Assembly: GCA_902826685.1 (NCBI GenBank)
Contig: CADEFT010000046.1
Span: forward strand, 1-48,808
DNA: 48,808 nucleotides
From: an uncultured Acidobacteriota bacterium
Lineage (GTDB): Bacteria > Acidobacteriota > Terriglobia > Bryobacterales > Bryobacteraceae
Reading direction: 5' to 3'
Shown: piece after piece, positions 17,280 through 24,217 of the stretch
How positions within the stretch are numbered: position 1 is the first letter of the stretch
Layout of the letters: the number at the start of each line of letters is the position of its first letter
The notes under the pieces: generated by a model
The model's database searches: none
What the model was told of the DNA's origin: nothing
What the model saw: only the letters and a program-made list of their open reading frames with translations
Position numbers and translations under genes: made by a program

Positions 17280-17759
17280 ATGGAATATCGCACCGGCCTG
17301 GGCTGGGACTCGCATCGCATCGCCGTGGGCCGCCCGTTGATCCTCGGCGGTGTCGTCATCGCGGCCGACTTCGGACTCGAAGGCCACTCCGATGCCGATG
17401 TGCTGGCCCACGCCATCACCGACGCGATTCTCGGCGCCGCGGCGCTTGGCGACATCGGCATGCATTTCCCCGACACCGACGCGCGATGGAAAGGCGCCGA
17501 CAGCATGAAGCTGCTCGCGCACGCCGTTGCGCTTGCGCGCGGCGCGGGCTTTCACATCGTCAATGTCGACAGCACGGTGATTCTGGAAAGGCCGAAGCTC
17601 AAGGACTATCGCGCTTCCATTCGCCAGCGTCTGGCCGAGTGTCTTGGACTCGAACTCGATCGTGTGTCGGTGAAGTTCAAGACGGCGGAGAAGGTGGGTC
17701 CGGTGGGAGAGGGCCGGTCGGCGGAAGCGCAGGCGGTGGTCACGTTGCGGCGCGATTGA
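17280..17759 (+). CDS. ispF: 2-C-methyl-D-erythritol 2,4-cyclodiphosphate synthase
   Basis: IspF cyclises CDP-ME-2-phosphate to MEcPP, releasing CMP, two steps after IspD. The 159-residue product is of normal size. Motifs seen are GLGWDSHRI (metal-binding Asp and His), LEGHSDADVLAHAITDAILGAA (metal His, active-site loop), IGMHFPDTD and the C-terminal FKTAEKVGPVGEG. It starts 7 nt after the ispD stop, so the two are probably co-transcribed. It converges on the 26-residue H1-like gene, with the terminator of that gene between them. Confidence 0.96.
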   Translation: MEYRTGLGWDSHRIAVGRPLILGGVVIAADFGLEGHSDADVLAHAITDAILGAAALGDIGMHFPDTDARWKGADSMKLLAHAVALARGAGFHIVNVDSTVILERPKLKDYRASIRQRLAECLGLELDRVSVKFKTAEKVGPVGEGRSAEAQAVVTLRRD

Positions 17760-17785
17760 AAAAAACGTTCTTCCAAAAAAGCGAA

Positions 17786-17809
17786 AGGCGCCCCGTTGCC
17801 GGAGCGCCT
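17786..17809 (-). terminator. Rho-independent terminator of the H1-like micro-gene
   Basis: A nine-pair stem (17786-17794 with 17801-17809, one G-T pair) closes a six-base loop. On the minus strand it is followed after five bases by TTTTTT (17780-17775). It lies 25 nt beyond the stop of the 26-residue gene. The plus strand has no T-run after the stem, so it is oriented for the minus strand. Confidence 0.75.
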
Positions 17810-17834
17810 TCAGACGAACCAGTTTCCGCCTGAA

Positions 17835-17915
17835 CTACTTCTTCTTGGCGGGTGCCTTCTTGGCAGCCTTCTTCGCCGGCGCCTTCTTGGCGGCCTTCTT
17901 GGTTGCGTTTTTCAT
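17835..17915 (-). CDS. 26-residue histone-H1-like Lys/Ala/Pro peptide
   Basis: A complete micro-gene of 27 codons, too short for most gene callers. After MKNAT the peptide is two copies of KKAAKKAPA followed by KKK, half of the residues being lysine, like the C-terminal tail of eukaryotic histone H1 or bacterial H1-like proteins (HctB/AlgP type). It should bind DNA or another polyanion by charge (inference). Support for a real gene: a consensus promoter on the same strand (17977-18005), the SD GGGAG about 9 nt before the ATG, and a hairpin-plus-T-run terminator 25 nt after the TAG. It stands alone, convergent to ispF and divergent from rlpA. Such tails normally belong to larger proteins, so a free 26-mer is unusual. 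Confidence 0.75.
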   Translation of the reverse strand: MKNATKKAAKKAPAKKAAKKAPAKKK

Positions 17916-17976
17916 CGATTGATTCTCCCTAACAGTCAAAATTCGCGACCTTGCTAGAAGATCGCAGTGTGATTCA

Positions 17977-18005
17977 TATATAAGGTTGTTTGGAAAGAAA
18001 GTCAA
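17977..18005 (-). promoter_or_regulatory. Sigma-70-type promoter of the H1-like micro-gene
   Basis: Minus-strand TTGACT (18005-18000), a 17-base spacer and TATATA (17982-17977), five of six matches in each box at ideal spacing. Transcription would begin near 17970, about 55 nt before the ATG at 17915. This is the best two-box promoter I see in the window. Confidence 0.7.
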
Positions 18006-18114
18006 GAAAAAAATGAAGTGCAGATCGCATCCGAACGCATGCCAGGAGGTTGTAAAGGGGCAAAAACGTTTTAGGGTAGAATTGTTTTAGACGATTGGCA
18101 TGCTTGGAAAGCCC

Positions 18115-18543
18115 ATGAACAAAGGAGTTCGCGCATTATGCACCGTCCTGGTGGCATGCGCGGTGTTGCTTGCCTCCTCTTGCGCAAAAAAATCGCGCGC
18201 TTCGGTGCCGCGCATGCCGCGCAAGGGTGAAACGCAAACCGGCATCGCGAGTTGGTACGGCGTTCCCTACCATGGAAGGCGCGCGGCCAATGGCGAAGTC
18301 TACGACATGAACAAGCTCACCGCCGCGCATCGTGAGTATCCCTTCGAGACCGTCGTGCGCGTGCGTCATCTGGGCAATCGAAAAGAAGTGGATGTGCGCA
18401 TCACCGATCGTGGACCTTTCGTCGATGGGCGCATCATCGATCTCTCTCGCGCCGCCGCCGATCGCATCGGCATGGTGAAGGAAGGCGTGACGAAGGTGCG
18501 ATTGAAAGTCGTACGCGCGCCCGCCAAGGCGGCGCGCAGGTGA
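18115..18543 (+). CDS. rlpA: RlpA-like septal-ring lytic transglycosylase lipoprotein
   Basis: The protein is 142 residues. The lipoprotein signal ends in LLASSC (lipobox with the lipidated Cys around residue 23). The rest is a double-psi beta-barrel of the RlpA type: GIASWYGVPYHGRRAANGE, LTAAHREYPFETVVRV and VDVRITDRGPFVDGRIIDLS, including the conserved Asp of DRGPF. RlpA cleaves denuded glycan strands of peptidoglycan. The C-terminal SPOR domain of E. coli RlpA is absent; this short form is common outside Proteobacteria. The ATG at 18115 is preferred because GGAAAG sits 5 nt upstream; an ATG at 18100 is the alternative. Confidence 0.9.
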   Translation: MNKGVRALCTVLVACAVLLASSCAKKSRASVPRMPRKGETQTGIASWYGVPYHGRRAANGEVYDMNKLTAAHREYPFETVVRVRHLGNRKEVDVRITDRGPFVDGRIIDLSRAAADRIGMVKEGVTKVRLKVVRAPAKAARR

Positions 18544-18799
18544 TGGCGCGCTTGCGGGCATCGAGCGCGGTGGAAACCTAGGAGTAATGCAGTACCGTCA
18601 CCCTTCGTGCGGTCCTCGCGCGCCACATAAATCCGCCCGCGCCTAGCCCTTCCAAGATCTTGAGACTGGCCGTCAGAAAAGCTTAGAGTTTAAGTAACGA
18701 ATCTGCACTATTTGATTGAGACGACGTGCAGGCTGCGTTCACTGGAACTCCGCTCACAGTAGACCGTGGCCGGGCGCGTATCGGGGAGTTGTTGTGTAC

Positions 18800-19870
18800 A
18801 TGGAACCATTGCCGGGCGATACACCGGACCGTTCGAGCTTCATGAAGGAATCAAGCCCGCGCAACCCGCATCAGTTGTTCTTCGGCGACACGCTGCGCAG
18901 CAAGCAACTGGTGAGGCTCATCCACAAGCTGGGCAACAGCCGCTGGCCGGTACTGGTGCTGGGCGAGACCGGAACCGGCAAGGAGGTTGTATCGAAGTCG
19001 ATTCACAGCCTCAATCCGGTTGGACCCTTCGTGACCATCGATTGTTCCTCGATGGTAGGCACCATCATTGAGAGCGAGTTGTTCGGCCACGCCAAGGGAG
19101 CCTTTACGGGCGCGGTGGCGCCCAAGGTCGGATTGATCGAGGCCGCCAATGGCGGGACGGCGTTCTTTGACGAGATCGGCGAGCTTCCGCTCGATCTGCA
19201 GGCCAAGCTGTTGCGGGTACTGCAGGAGAAAGAGTACAGGCCCGTCGGATCGCTGCAGCCGCGCTATTCGGATTTTCGCGTGATCGCCGCCACCAATCGC
19301 GATCTGGTCAAGGAAGTCGAGCGCGGCACGTTCCGGCGCGACCTCTACTATCGCCTGAACGTCGTAACGGTCAAGCTGCCCCCCTTGCGCGACCGCAAGG
19401 ACGAGATCGCCCAACTGGTGGAATGCTTTCTGGACAAGTACGGACGCGGTCATCGGCTGGCGAACGAAACGCTGGACGCCATCTACAGCTATGACTGGCC
19501 GGGCAACGTGCGCGAACTCGAAAACTGCATCCAGCGCATGGTGGCGATCCACAGCGGGCCGCTGCTGACCCTGGCCGACCTTCCCTCGAGCGTATTGAAT
19601 CATCTGCGCGCCGCCCGCGGCGAACGTCTGGCGATGGCCGCCGGAGGAAACGGCTCCGCTCCGGCCATGGCCCGCGCCACCGAGTTTTCTCCTCTGCAGC
19701 CCACGGCCGAGCCGATGGTCATCCCTTTGGTTGAAGTGGAGCGGCGCGAGATCATGAAAGCGCTCGACTACACCAAGGGCGATCGCGGACTCGCAGCGAC
19801 GCTGCTGGGCATTGGACGCACTACGCTTTACCGCAAGCTCAAGGAATACGGCGTTCCAAACCTGGACTGA
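18800..19870 (+). CDS. Sigma-54-dependent transcriptional activator without an N-terminal sensor domain
   Basis: An AAA+ bacterial enhancer-binding protein of 356 residues. Walker A is GETGTGKE (55-62), the sigma-54 contact loop GAFTGA is at 100-105, and Walker B is GGTAFFDEIGE (Asp124-Glu125). The arginine-finger region RRDLYYRLNVV and DWPGNVRELEN follow, and a C-terminal Fis-type helix-turn-helix (about 315-350, GDRGLAATLLGIGRTTLYRKL). Only about 28 residues precede the AAA+ core, so there is no receiver, GAF or PAS input domain; control must come from elsewhere, perhaps the REC-GGDEF protein encoded 79 nt downstream (inference). Start at ATG 18800, or the GTG at 18794 which is better spaced from a GGGGAG. 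Confidence 0.92.
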   Translation: MEPLPGDTPDRSSFMKESSPRNPHQLFFGDTLRSKQLVRLIHKLGNSRWPVLVLGETGTGKEVVSKSIHSLNPVGPFVTIDCSSMVGTIIESELFGHAKGAFTGAVAPKVGLIEAANGGTAFFDEIGELPLDLQAKLLRVLQEKEYRPVGSLQPRYSDFRVIAATNRDLVKEVERGTFRRDLYYRLNVVTVKLPPLRDRKDEIAQLVECFLDKYGRGHRLANETLDAIYSYDWPGNVRELENCIQRMVAIHSGPLLTLADLPSSVLNHLRAARGERLAMAAGGNGSAPAMARATEFSPLQPTAEPMVIPLVEVERREIMKALDYTKGDRGLAATLLGIGRTTLYRKLKEYGVPNLD

Positions 19871-19923
19871 TCGCGCAAAGCGGAATCAGCGAAAATCTGA
19901 CTGAGAATTTTCTCCCTTCCGGC

Positions 19924-19945
19924 GCACCTTCCTTAGTGAGGGTGC
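19924..19945 (+). promoter_or_regulatory. Hairpin covering the ribosome-binding region of the REC-GGDEF gene
   Basis: An 8-pair stem (19924-19931 with 19938-19945, one G-T pair) closes the loop CTTAGT. The 3' arm contains GAGGGTG, the likely SD for the ATG at 19950, so folding could limit translation. No T-run follows, which argues against a terminator. Confidence 0.4.
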
Positions 19946-19949
19946 AACA

Positions 19950-21005
19950 ATGACCGAACATCCCATCCGGGTGCTTCTCATCGACGGCCAAGTGGAGGAC
20001 TCGCGCTGGGTTCAGGATCTTCTCCTCGATTTCTCGGAGAGCCTCTATGGCGGAAGTCGATGGATGGCCGGCATCGAAGTGTTTCATCTCCAGCGTCTCG
20101 AAGAATCGCTGCTCTTACTCGGCGATCAGACCGAAAAAGGCGCGGAAGCACAGGAAGCGTTCGATGCCGTGCTCCTGAATCCGGCGCTACCCGATAGCTA
20201 TGGCCTGCCGTCCTTGTTGAAGGTGCAGGCGGCCGCTCCCCGGCTGCCCGTGCTGATCCTGTCCGATCTTGACGATCCCGATCTGGCTCTGAGCATGATC
20301 CGCTCCGGCGCCCAGGAGTTCCTGATCAAACCGGAACTGGACTGCATTCCACTCGGCCGCTCTCTGCGGCTGGCGATTGAGCGCCAGCGCTCGATCAACG
20401 CCTGGCGTGCCCTGTCGTGGCGGGAAGCCGCCACCGGCCTCTACAACCGCCACGGCTTTGAAACGCTGGGCGCGCAGTCGATCGCCGCCTGCCGCCGCAT
20501 GGGTCATCTGCTCGCCTGTTTCGTGGTCGAAACCGAAGGGCTTGGCGAGATCGTGAACCGCTATGGCCGCGAAGAGAAGGAAGTCGTGCTGATCGAGCTC
20601 GCCGAAACCATCCGCGCGGTGGCCGAGCCGCCCGCTTCGGCCGCTCACCTGGGCGATGGCCGCTTCGCGATTCTTTATCCCACGCCCGATCCGGCGGAGT
20701 CCTATCGCGTCGCCGAACGGCTGCGCCGCGGAGTTCTCAAAGGGCAGGTGGCGGCGGGCCGCGCTCTACCACGCGCACGTTTGGGCCTGTATATTCATCA
20801 GCCCGATCTCGATGCCTCGGTGGAAGATCTGATTCAGGCCGCGCTCAATGGCCTATGCGAAAATATGGGGGTGTCGCGGCCCACCATCGCCGACCCCGTG
20901 GCCGGCTGGTATGAGCGTTGGGCGCGCAAGACGCTGCACCAGTCACCGGAGAGCAAAGACGATCGACCCCTCGCGGCAGCTCATCGCGCTGGACGCCACT
21001 CATAG
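19950..21005 (+). CDS. Degenerate receiver-GGDEF protein
   Basis: The protein has 351 residues and two recognisable but damaged signalling domains. The receiver-like part (1-145) has LLIDGQ instead of the acidic pair, Asn77 (VLLNPALPD) in place of the phosphoacceptor Asp, but keeps the late lysine (Lys127, FLIKPE). The GGDEF-like part (150-320) keeps TGLYNRHGFE, but the active-site loop is LGDGRF (234-239) instead of GGDEF, so diguanylate cyclase activity is unlikely. It may bind c-di-GMP or GTP or act as a protein adaptor. It lies 79 nt after the receiver-less sigma-54 activator and overlaps the glycosyltransferase gene, so it may link the two (inference). Confidence 0.78.
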   Translation: MTEHPIRVLLIDGQVEDSRWVQDLLLDFSESLYGGSRWMAGIEVFHLQRLEESLLLLGDQTEKGAEAQEAFDAVLLNPALPDSYGLPSLLKVQAAAPRLPVLILSDLDDPDLALSMIRSGAQEFLIKPELDCIPLGRSLRLAIERQRSINAWRALSWREAATGLYNRHGFETLGAQSIAACRRMGHLLACFVVETEGLGEIVNRYGREEKEVVLIELAETIRAVAEPPASAAHLGDGRFAILYPTPDPAESYRVAERLRRGVLKGQVAAGRALPRARLGLYIHQPDLDASVEDLIQAALNGLCENMGVSRPTIADPVAGWYERWARKTLHQSPESKDDRPLAAAHRAGRHS

Positions 21006-22002
21006 CGCCGGTGGCAACCTTTCGGGCGTCGGCGTCTATTCGCGCGAGATCTTAAACGGACTCGCCACGCTTCATCCGCAGCAGCGGTTCCGCTGGTGTT
21101 ACCGCCCGCACCGGTTCCTGAAGTCCTATGACCGGCCCATGCCGCCCAACTGCGGGCGCAGGCTGTTCACCGACTCCTGGATGCCCAGGTGCGATCTCTT
21201 TCACGGGTTGAATCAGCGCCTGCCCAACCGCCGCGCGCGGCGCATGATCGTCACCTTTCACGATCTGTTCGTGATGACCGGCGAGTACTCGACGCCGGAG
21301 TTTCGAGCGCGCTTCACGGCGCAGGCTCGCCACGCCGCCGATCGCGCCGACCTGATCGTCGCCGTCTCCGAATTCACCGCTTCCCAAGTGGAAGCGCTGC
21401 TGCGGGTGCCGCGCGCCCGCATTCGGGTTGTGCCGCACGGTACTCATCTGCCGTCGCCGTCCGTGGACCGCCAGGCGCCACGGGATCAAATGATTCTGCA
21501 CGTCGGCGTCATCCAGAAACGCAAGAACATCCAGCGATTGGTCGAGGCTTTTGAAAGGCTGCCGGAACCGTGGCGGCTGGTGCTCGCCGGTGGCCGGGGC
21601 TATGGATCGGAAGAGATTCTGTCGCGCATCGAAACAAGCCCCGCCAGGTCCCGCATCGAGGTGCGCGGATATGTGACGGAAGCCGAGCTCGAAGCCCTTT
21701 ACCGCCGCGCGGCGCTCTTTGCGTTCCCCTCGCTCGACGAAGGTTTCGGCATTCCGGTGCTGGAGGCGATGGCACACCGCCTGCCGGTGGTGACTTCGAA
21801 TCGTTCGGCTTTAAAGGAGGTAGGCGAGGGCGTAGCTATGCTGGTCGATCCAATGAGCGTGGATGAGATTACGGAGGCGATGGTACGGCTGATGGGGAGC
21901 GAACAGATGCGGCGGGACGCGGGCGAGGCGGGCTTCCGTCGGGCCGCTCAATTCACCTGGACTCAAGCGGCGGACAAAACGTATGCCGTCTATGAGACTT
22001 AG
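20911..22002 (+). CDS. Family 4-type glycosyltransferase (GT-B fold)
   Basis: The protein has about 363 residues if the ATG at 20911 is used. The recognisable part begins at LIALDATHSAGG with GVGVYSREIL. The C-terminal donor-binding half contains MILHVGVIQKRKNIQRLVEAF, AGGRGYGSEEI and the EX7E-type FPSLDEGFGIPVLEAMAHRLPV typical of retaining GT4 enzymes using nucleotide sugars. The true start is uncertain: the first 30 residues from 20911 overlap the preceding gene in another frame and look non-native, and no ATG, GTG or TTG lies nearer the conserved part. A rare ATC start at about 20962 behind GGAGAG is possible. Its stop overlaps the stop of the converging small gene by 4 nt. Confidence 0.85.
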   Translation: MSVGRARRCTSHRRAKTIDPSRQLIALDATHSAGGNLSGVGVYSREILNGLATLHPQQRFRWCYRPHRFLKSYDRPMPPNCGRRLFTDSWMPRCDLFHGLNQRLPNRRARRMIVTFHDLFVMTGEYSTPEFRARFTAQARHAADRADLIVAVSEFTASQVEALLRVPRARIRVVPHGTHLPSPSVDRQAPRDQMILHVGVIQKRKNIQRLVEAFERLPEPWRLVLAGGRGYGSEEILSRIETSPARSRIEVRGYVTEAELEALYRRAALFAFPSLDEGFGIPVLEAMAHRLPVVTSNRSALKEVGEGVAMLVDPMSVDEITEAMVRLMGSEQMRRDAGEAGFRRAAQFTWTQAADKTYAVYET

Positions 22003-22283
22003 CGGTCTTCGGCGGAAATCTTCAACGCTTTCAGGAATTTGTGATCCTGCGACGTCCACTTCAGGCGCGTGGCGGCGTCGTAGGTGGTGGGTGCTTCACC
22101 CGATTCCTCATCCTCGTCGTCGGTGCGCTTGTTGAAGCCGATCGTAGCTTCGAGCACGAGGAACACATCGTAGCCGGAGCGCTTGATTTCGCCGATTGCC
22201 TCGGCGATTCGATCGGAATCCGAGAGGGACTCGTTGATCGCGTTACCAAGCTCCTGCATGAGCTCTTTTAGCCTATCGTCCAA
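21999..22283 (-). CDS. Small conserved-looking hypothetical protein
   Basis: The gene encodes 94 residues, acidic, with a predicted N-terminal helix (MDDRLKELMQELGNAINESL), a central VFLVLEATIGFN segment that could be a beta-strand pair, an acid-rich linker (DDEDEESGE) and a basic C-terminal helix (HKFLKALKISAEDR). There is no signal peptide or membrane segment and I recognise no family. The start is TTG at 22283 with GGGG about 8 nt upstream and TAAAAA 10 nt upstream. Regular amino-acid composition and codon use support coding. It converges with the glycosyltransferase gene (4-nt overlap of stops). Confidence 0.65.
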   Translation of the reverse strand: MDDRLKELMQELGNAINESLSDSDRIAEAIGEIKRSGYDVFLVLEATIGFNKRTDDEDEESGEAPTTYDAATRLKWTSQDHKFLKALKISAEDR

Positions 22284-22420
22284 GTAGTGCCCCTTTTTAG
22301 GACGCTTTCAGCATAGCATCTTTTTTCCGGATGTCGCCCCATCCTGAATCTCTCATCGACGGAATCGCCACGCGGCTGCAGCGCTTTCCGCCCCCGCTGC
22401 TAAACTTAATTCTCGGAAGC

Positions 22421-22672
22421 ATGCTCTCCAAGGCGCGCACCTTCGCCCAACACGTTGTCCCGGCGGTGATCAAGCCCTTGCGTGTCCTTTGGAACGAGAT
22501 GATCGGCTTCGTTTACCTGGTCTTTGGCGTCATCGTCAGCTTCCGCGTCTGGCGCGAACATGAAAGCGGCGAAAGCCCCGGAATGGTCGCCATGGGCAGC
22601 GGCTTCGCCGCCATCCTGCTCTACTTCGGCGTTACCTCTTTTCTGCGAGCCCGCAAGATCAACCGGACATGA
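22421..22672 (+). CDS. Small membrane protein upstream of the mutase
   Basis: The product is about 83 residues with two predicted membrane helices (MIGFVYLVFGVIVSFRVW and MGSGFAAILLYFGVTSFL) and basic ends (RARKINRT). No family is recognised. The ATG at 22421 is preferred over the ATG at 22331 because a TTAATT box lies 9 nt before it; the longer version would have 113 residues. The stop overlaps the mutase start as ATGA (22669-22672), so the two are translationally coupled. Why a two-helix membrane protein should be coupled to a cytosolic mutase is not clear. Confidence 0.65.
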   Translation: MLSKARTFAQHVVPAVIKPLRVLWNEMIGFVYLVFGVIVSFRVWREHESGESPGMVAMGSGFAAILLYFGVTSFLRARKINRT

Positions 22673-24168
22673 GCGGCGCTTCCGAACAACCCGGCCAGTT
22701 CCCCTATACGCGCGGCATCTACCGTGACATGTATCGCAGCCGGCTGTGGACCATGCGACAATACGCCGGCTTCGGTACCGCCGAGGAAAGCAACAAGCGC
22801 TATCGCTACCTGCTGTCCCAAGGAACTACCGGCCTCTCCGTTGCCTTCGATCTGCCGACGCAAATGGGGATGGATTCCGATCACCCACTGGCCAGTGGGG
22901 AGGTGGGGCGCGTGGGCGTCGCCATCAGTTCGCTCGCCGACATGGAGCGCCTGTTCGACGGCATCCGTCTCGACCAGGTCTCCACGTCGATGACCATCAA
23001 CTCGACGGCCTCGATCCTGCTGGCGCTCTACGTCCTCACCGCGCGCCGCCAGGGAGTGGATGCGCGCAAGCTGAACGGCACCATCCAGAACGACATCCTG
23101 AAAGAGTATGTCGCCCGCGGCACCTACATCTATCCGCCGCGCCCGGCGATGCGGATTATCACGGACCTTTTCGCCTGGGCGGGCGCCGAGGTGCCCGAGT
23201 GGAACACGATCTCCATCAGCGGTTATCACATTCGGGAGGCCGGAGCCACCTGTGTTCAGGAGGTCGCCTTCACGCTCGCCAACGCCATCGCCTATATCGA
23301 AGCGGCGTTGCAGTCCGGTCAAACGGTGGACGATTTCGCCCCGCGTCTTTCTTTCTTCTTCAACGTCCACAACGATTTTCTCGAAGAGGTCGCCAAGTTC
23401 CGCGCCGCTCGCCGCCTTTACGCGCACCTCATGAAGGAACGCTTTGGCGCGCGGAACCCACGGTCGGCGATGCTGCGCTTCCATGCGCAGACGGCTGGAT
23501 CCACGCTGACGGCGCAGCAGCCGGATGTGAACCTGGTGCGGGTGTCGATTCAGGCCATGGCCGCCGTGCTTGGCGGCGCGCAATCGCTGCACACCAACTC
23601 GCGCGATGAAGCGCTGGCGCTGCCCACCGAGGAATCGGTGCAACTGGCGCTGCGCACCCAGCAGATCATCGCCTATGAGACCGGCGTGCCGAACGTGGCC
23701 GATCCGCTCGGCGGCAGTTATCACATCGAGCAGCTCACCGATCGCATCGAAGCGGAGGCGCGCGCCTACATCGATCGTATCGACGCCATGGGCGGGACGC
23801 TGCGCGCCATCGAAGCGGGCTACGTGCAGACCGAGATTCAGAACGCCGCCTACGAATATCAGAAGGAAATCGAGGCGGGCCGGCGTGTGGTGGTGGGCGT
23901 GAATCGTTTCCGCGCCGCCGAGCCGGCGCGTGAGGAGACGTTCCGTCTCGACCCAGGCCTCGAAGCGCAGCAGGTTGAGCGGCTGCGCCAGGTGCGCGCC
24001 TCGCGCAACGCGCGGCTGGTCGAGGACCGACAGATCGCGCTCGAACGCGCGGCTTCGGGTAGCGGGAACCTGATGCCGCACATCGTCGATTGCTGCGCGG
24101 CCTTTGCCACGGTCGGTGAGATTTCAGACCGGCTGCGGCGCGTCTTTGGCGAGTATCAGGAGGGCTGA
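22669..24168 (+). CDS. Methylmalonyl-CoA mutase, large (substrate-binding) subunit
   Basis: The 499-residue product is the TIM-barrel catalytic part of an adenosylcobalamin-dependent acyl-CoA mutase. Seen are YRSRLWTMRQYAGFGTAEES, GLSVAFDLPTQMGMDSD, NGTIQNDILKEY and ISGYHIREAGA. Residues known to set substrate choice fit methylmalonyl-CoA rather than isobutyryl-CoA: Tyr32 (Tyr89 in the P. shermanii enzyme) and Arg150 (its Arg207). The cobalamin-binding domain (DXHXXG) is absent, as in split mutases with a separate small subunit. No such subunit is encoded in this window, so it must lie elsewhere. The role would be methylmalonyl-CoA to succinyl-CoA conversion in propionate or odd-chain metabolism. 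Confidence 0.9.
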   Translation: MSGASEQPGQFPYTRGIYRDMYRSRLWTMRQYAGFGTAEESNKRYRYLLSQGTTGLSVAFDLPTQMGMDSDHPLASGEVGRVGVAISSLADMERLFDGIRLDQVSTSMTINSTASILLALYVLTARRQGVDARKLNGTIQNDILKEYVARGTYIYPPRPAMRIITDLFAWAGAEVPEWNTISISGYHIREAGATCVQEVAFTLANAIAYIEAALQSGQTVDDFAPRLSFFFNVHNDFLEEVAKFRAARRLYAHLMKERFGARNPRSAMLRFHAQTAGSTLTAQQPDVNLVRVSIQAMAAVLGGAQSLHTNSRDEALALPTEESVQLALRTQQIIAYETGVPNVADPLGGSYHIEQLTDRIEAEARAYIDRIDAMGGTLRAIEAGYVQTEIQNAAYEYQKEIEAGRRVVVGVNRFRAAEPAREETFRLDPGLEAQQVERLRQVRASRNARLVEDRQIALERAASGSGNLMPHIVDCCAAFATVGEISDRLRRVFGEYQEG

Positions 24169-24217
24169 GCGGCTCCCACGCGCGCATGGGTTCGACCGAG
24201 AGGGGTCGCTCGCGTTC

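Noticed and set aside
9774..17506. Long open frames antisense to the patatin (9774-11210), purB (12758-14011) and PIN/TRAM-ispD (15518-17506) genes
   Set aside because: They lie opposite clearly identified proteins in high-GC DNA, where antisense frames stay open by chance. Their products are Arg/His/Gly-rich and match no family pattern.
17786..17809. Reading the hairpin as the ispF terminator
   Set aside because: On the plus strand no T-run follows; the T-run is on the minus-strand side, which fits the H1-like gene.
18050..18082. Possible rlpA promoter (TTGTAA and TAGAAT)
   Set aside because: The spacer is 21 nt, too long for a normal sigma-70 promoter; TAGAAT alone may be a -10 but the evidence is weak.
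18544..18799. 256-nt gap before the sigma-54 activator checked for tRNA, small RNA or a -24/-12 promoter
   Set aside because: No cloverleaf, no stable hairpin with a T-run, and no GG-N10-GC motif was found; nothing reportable.
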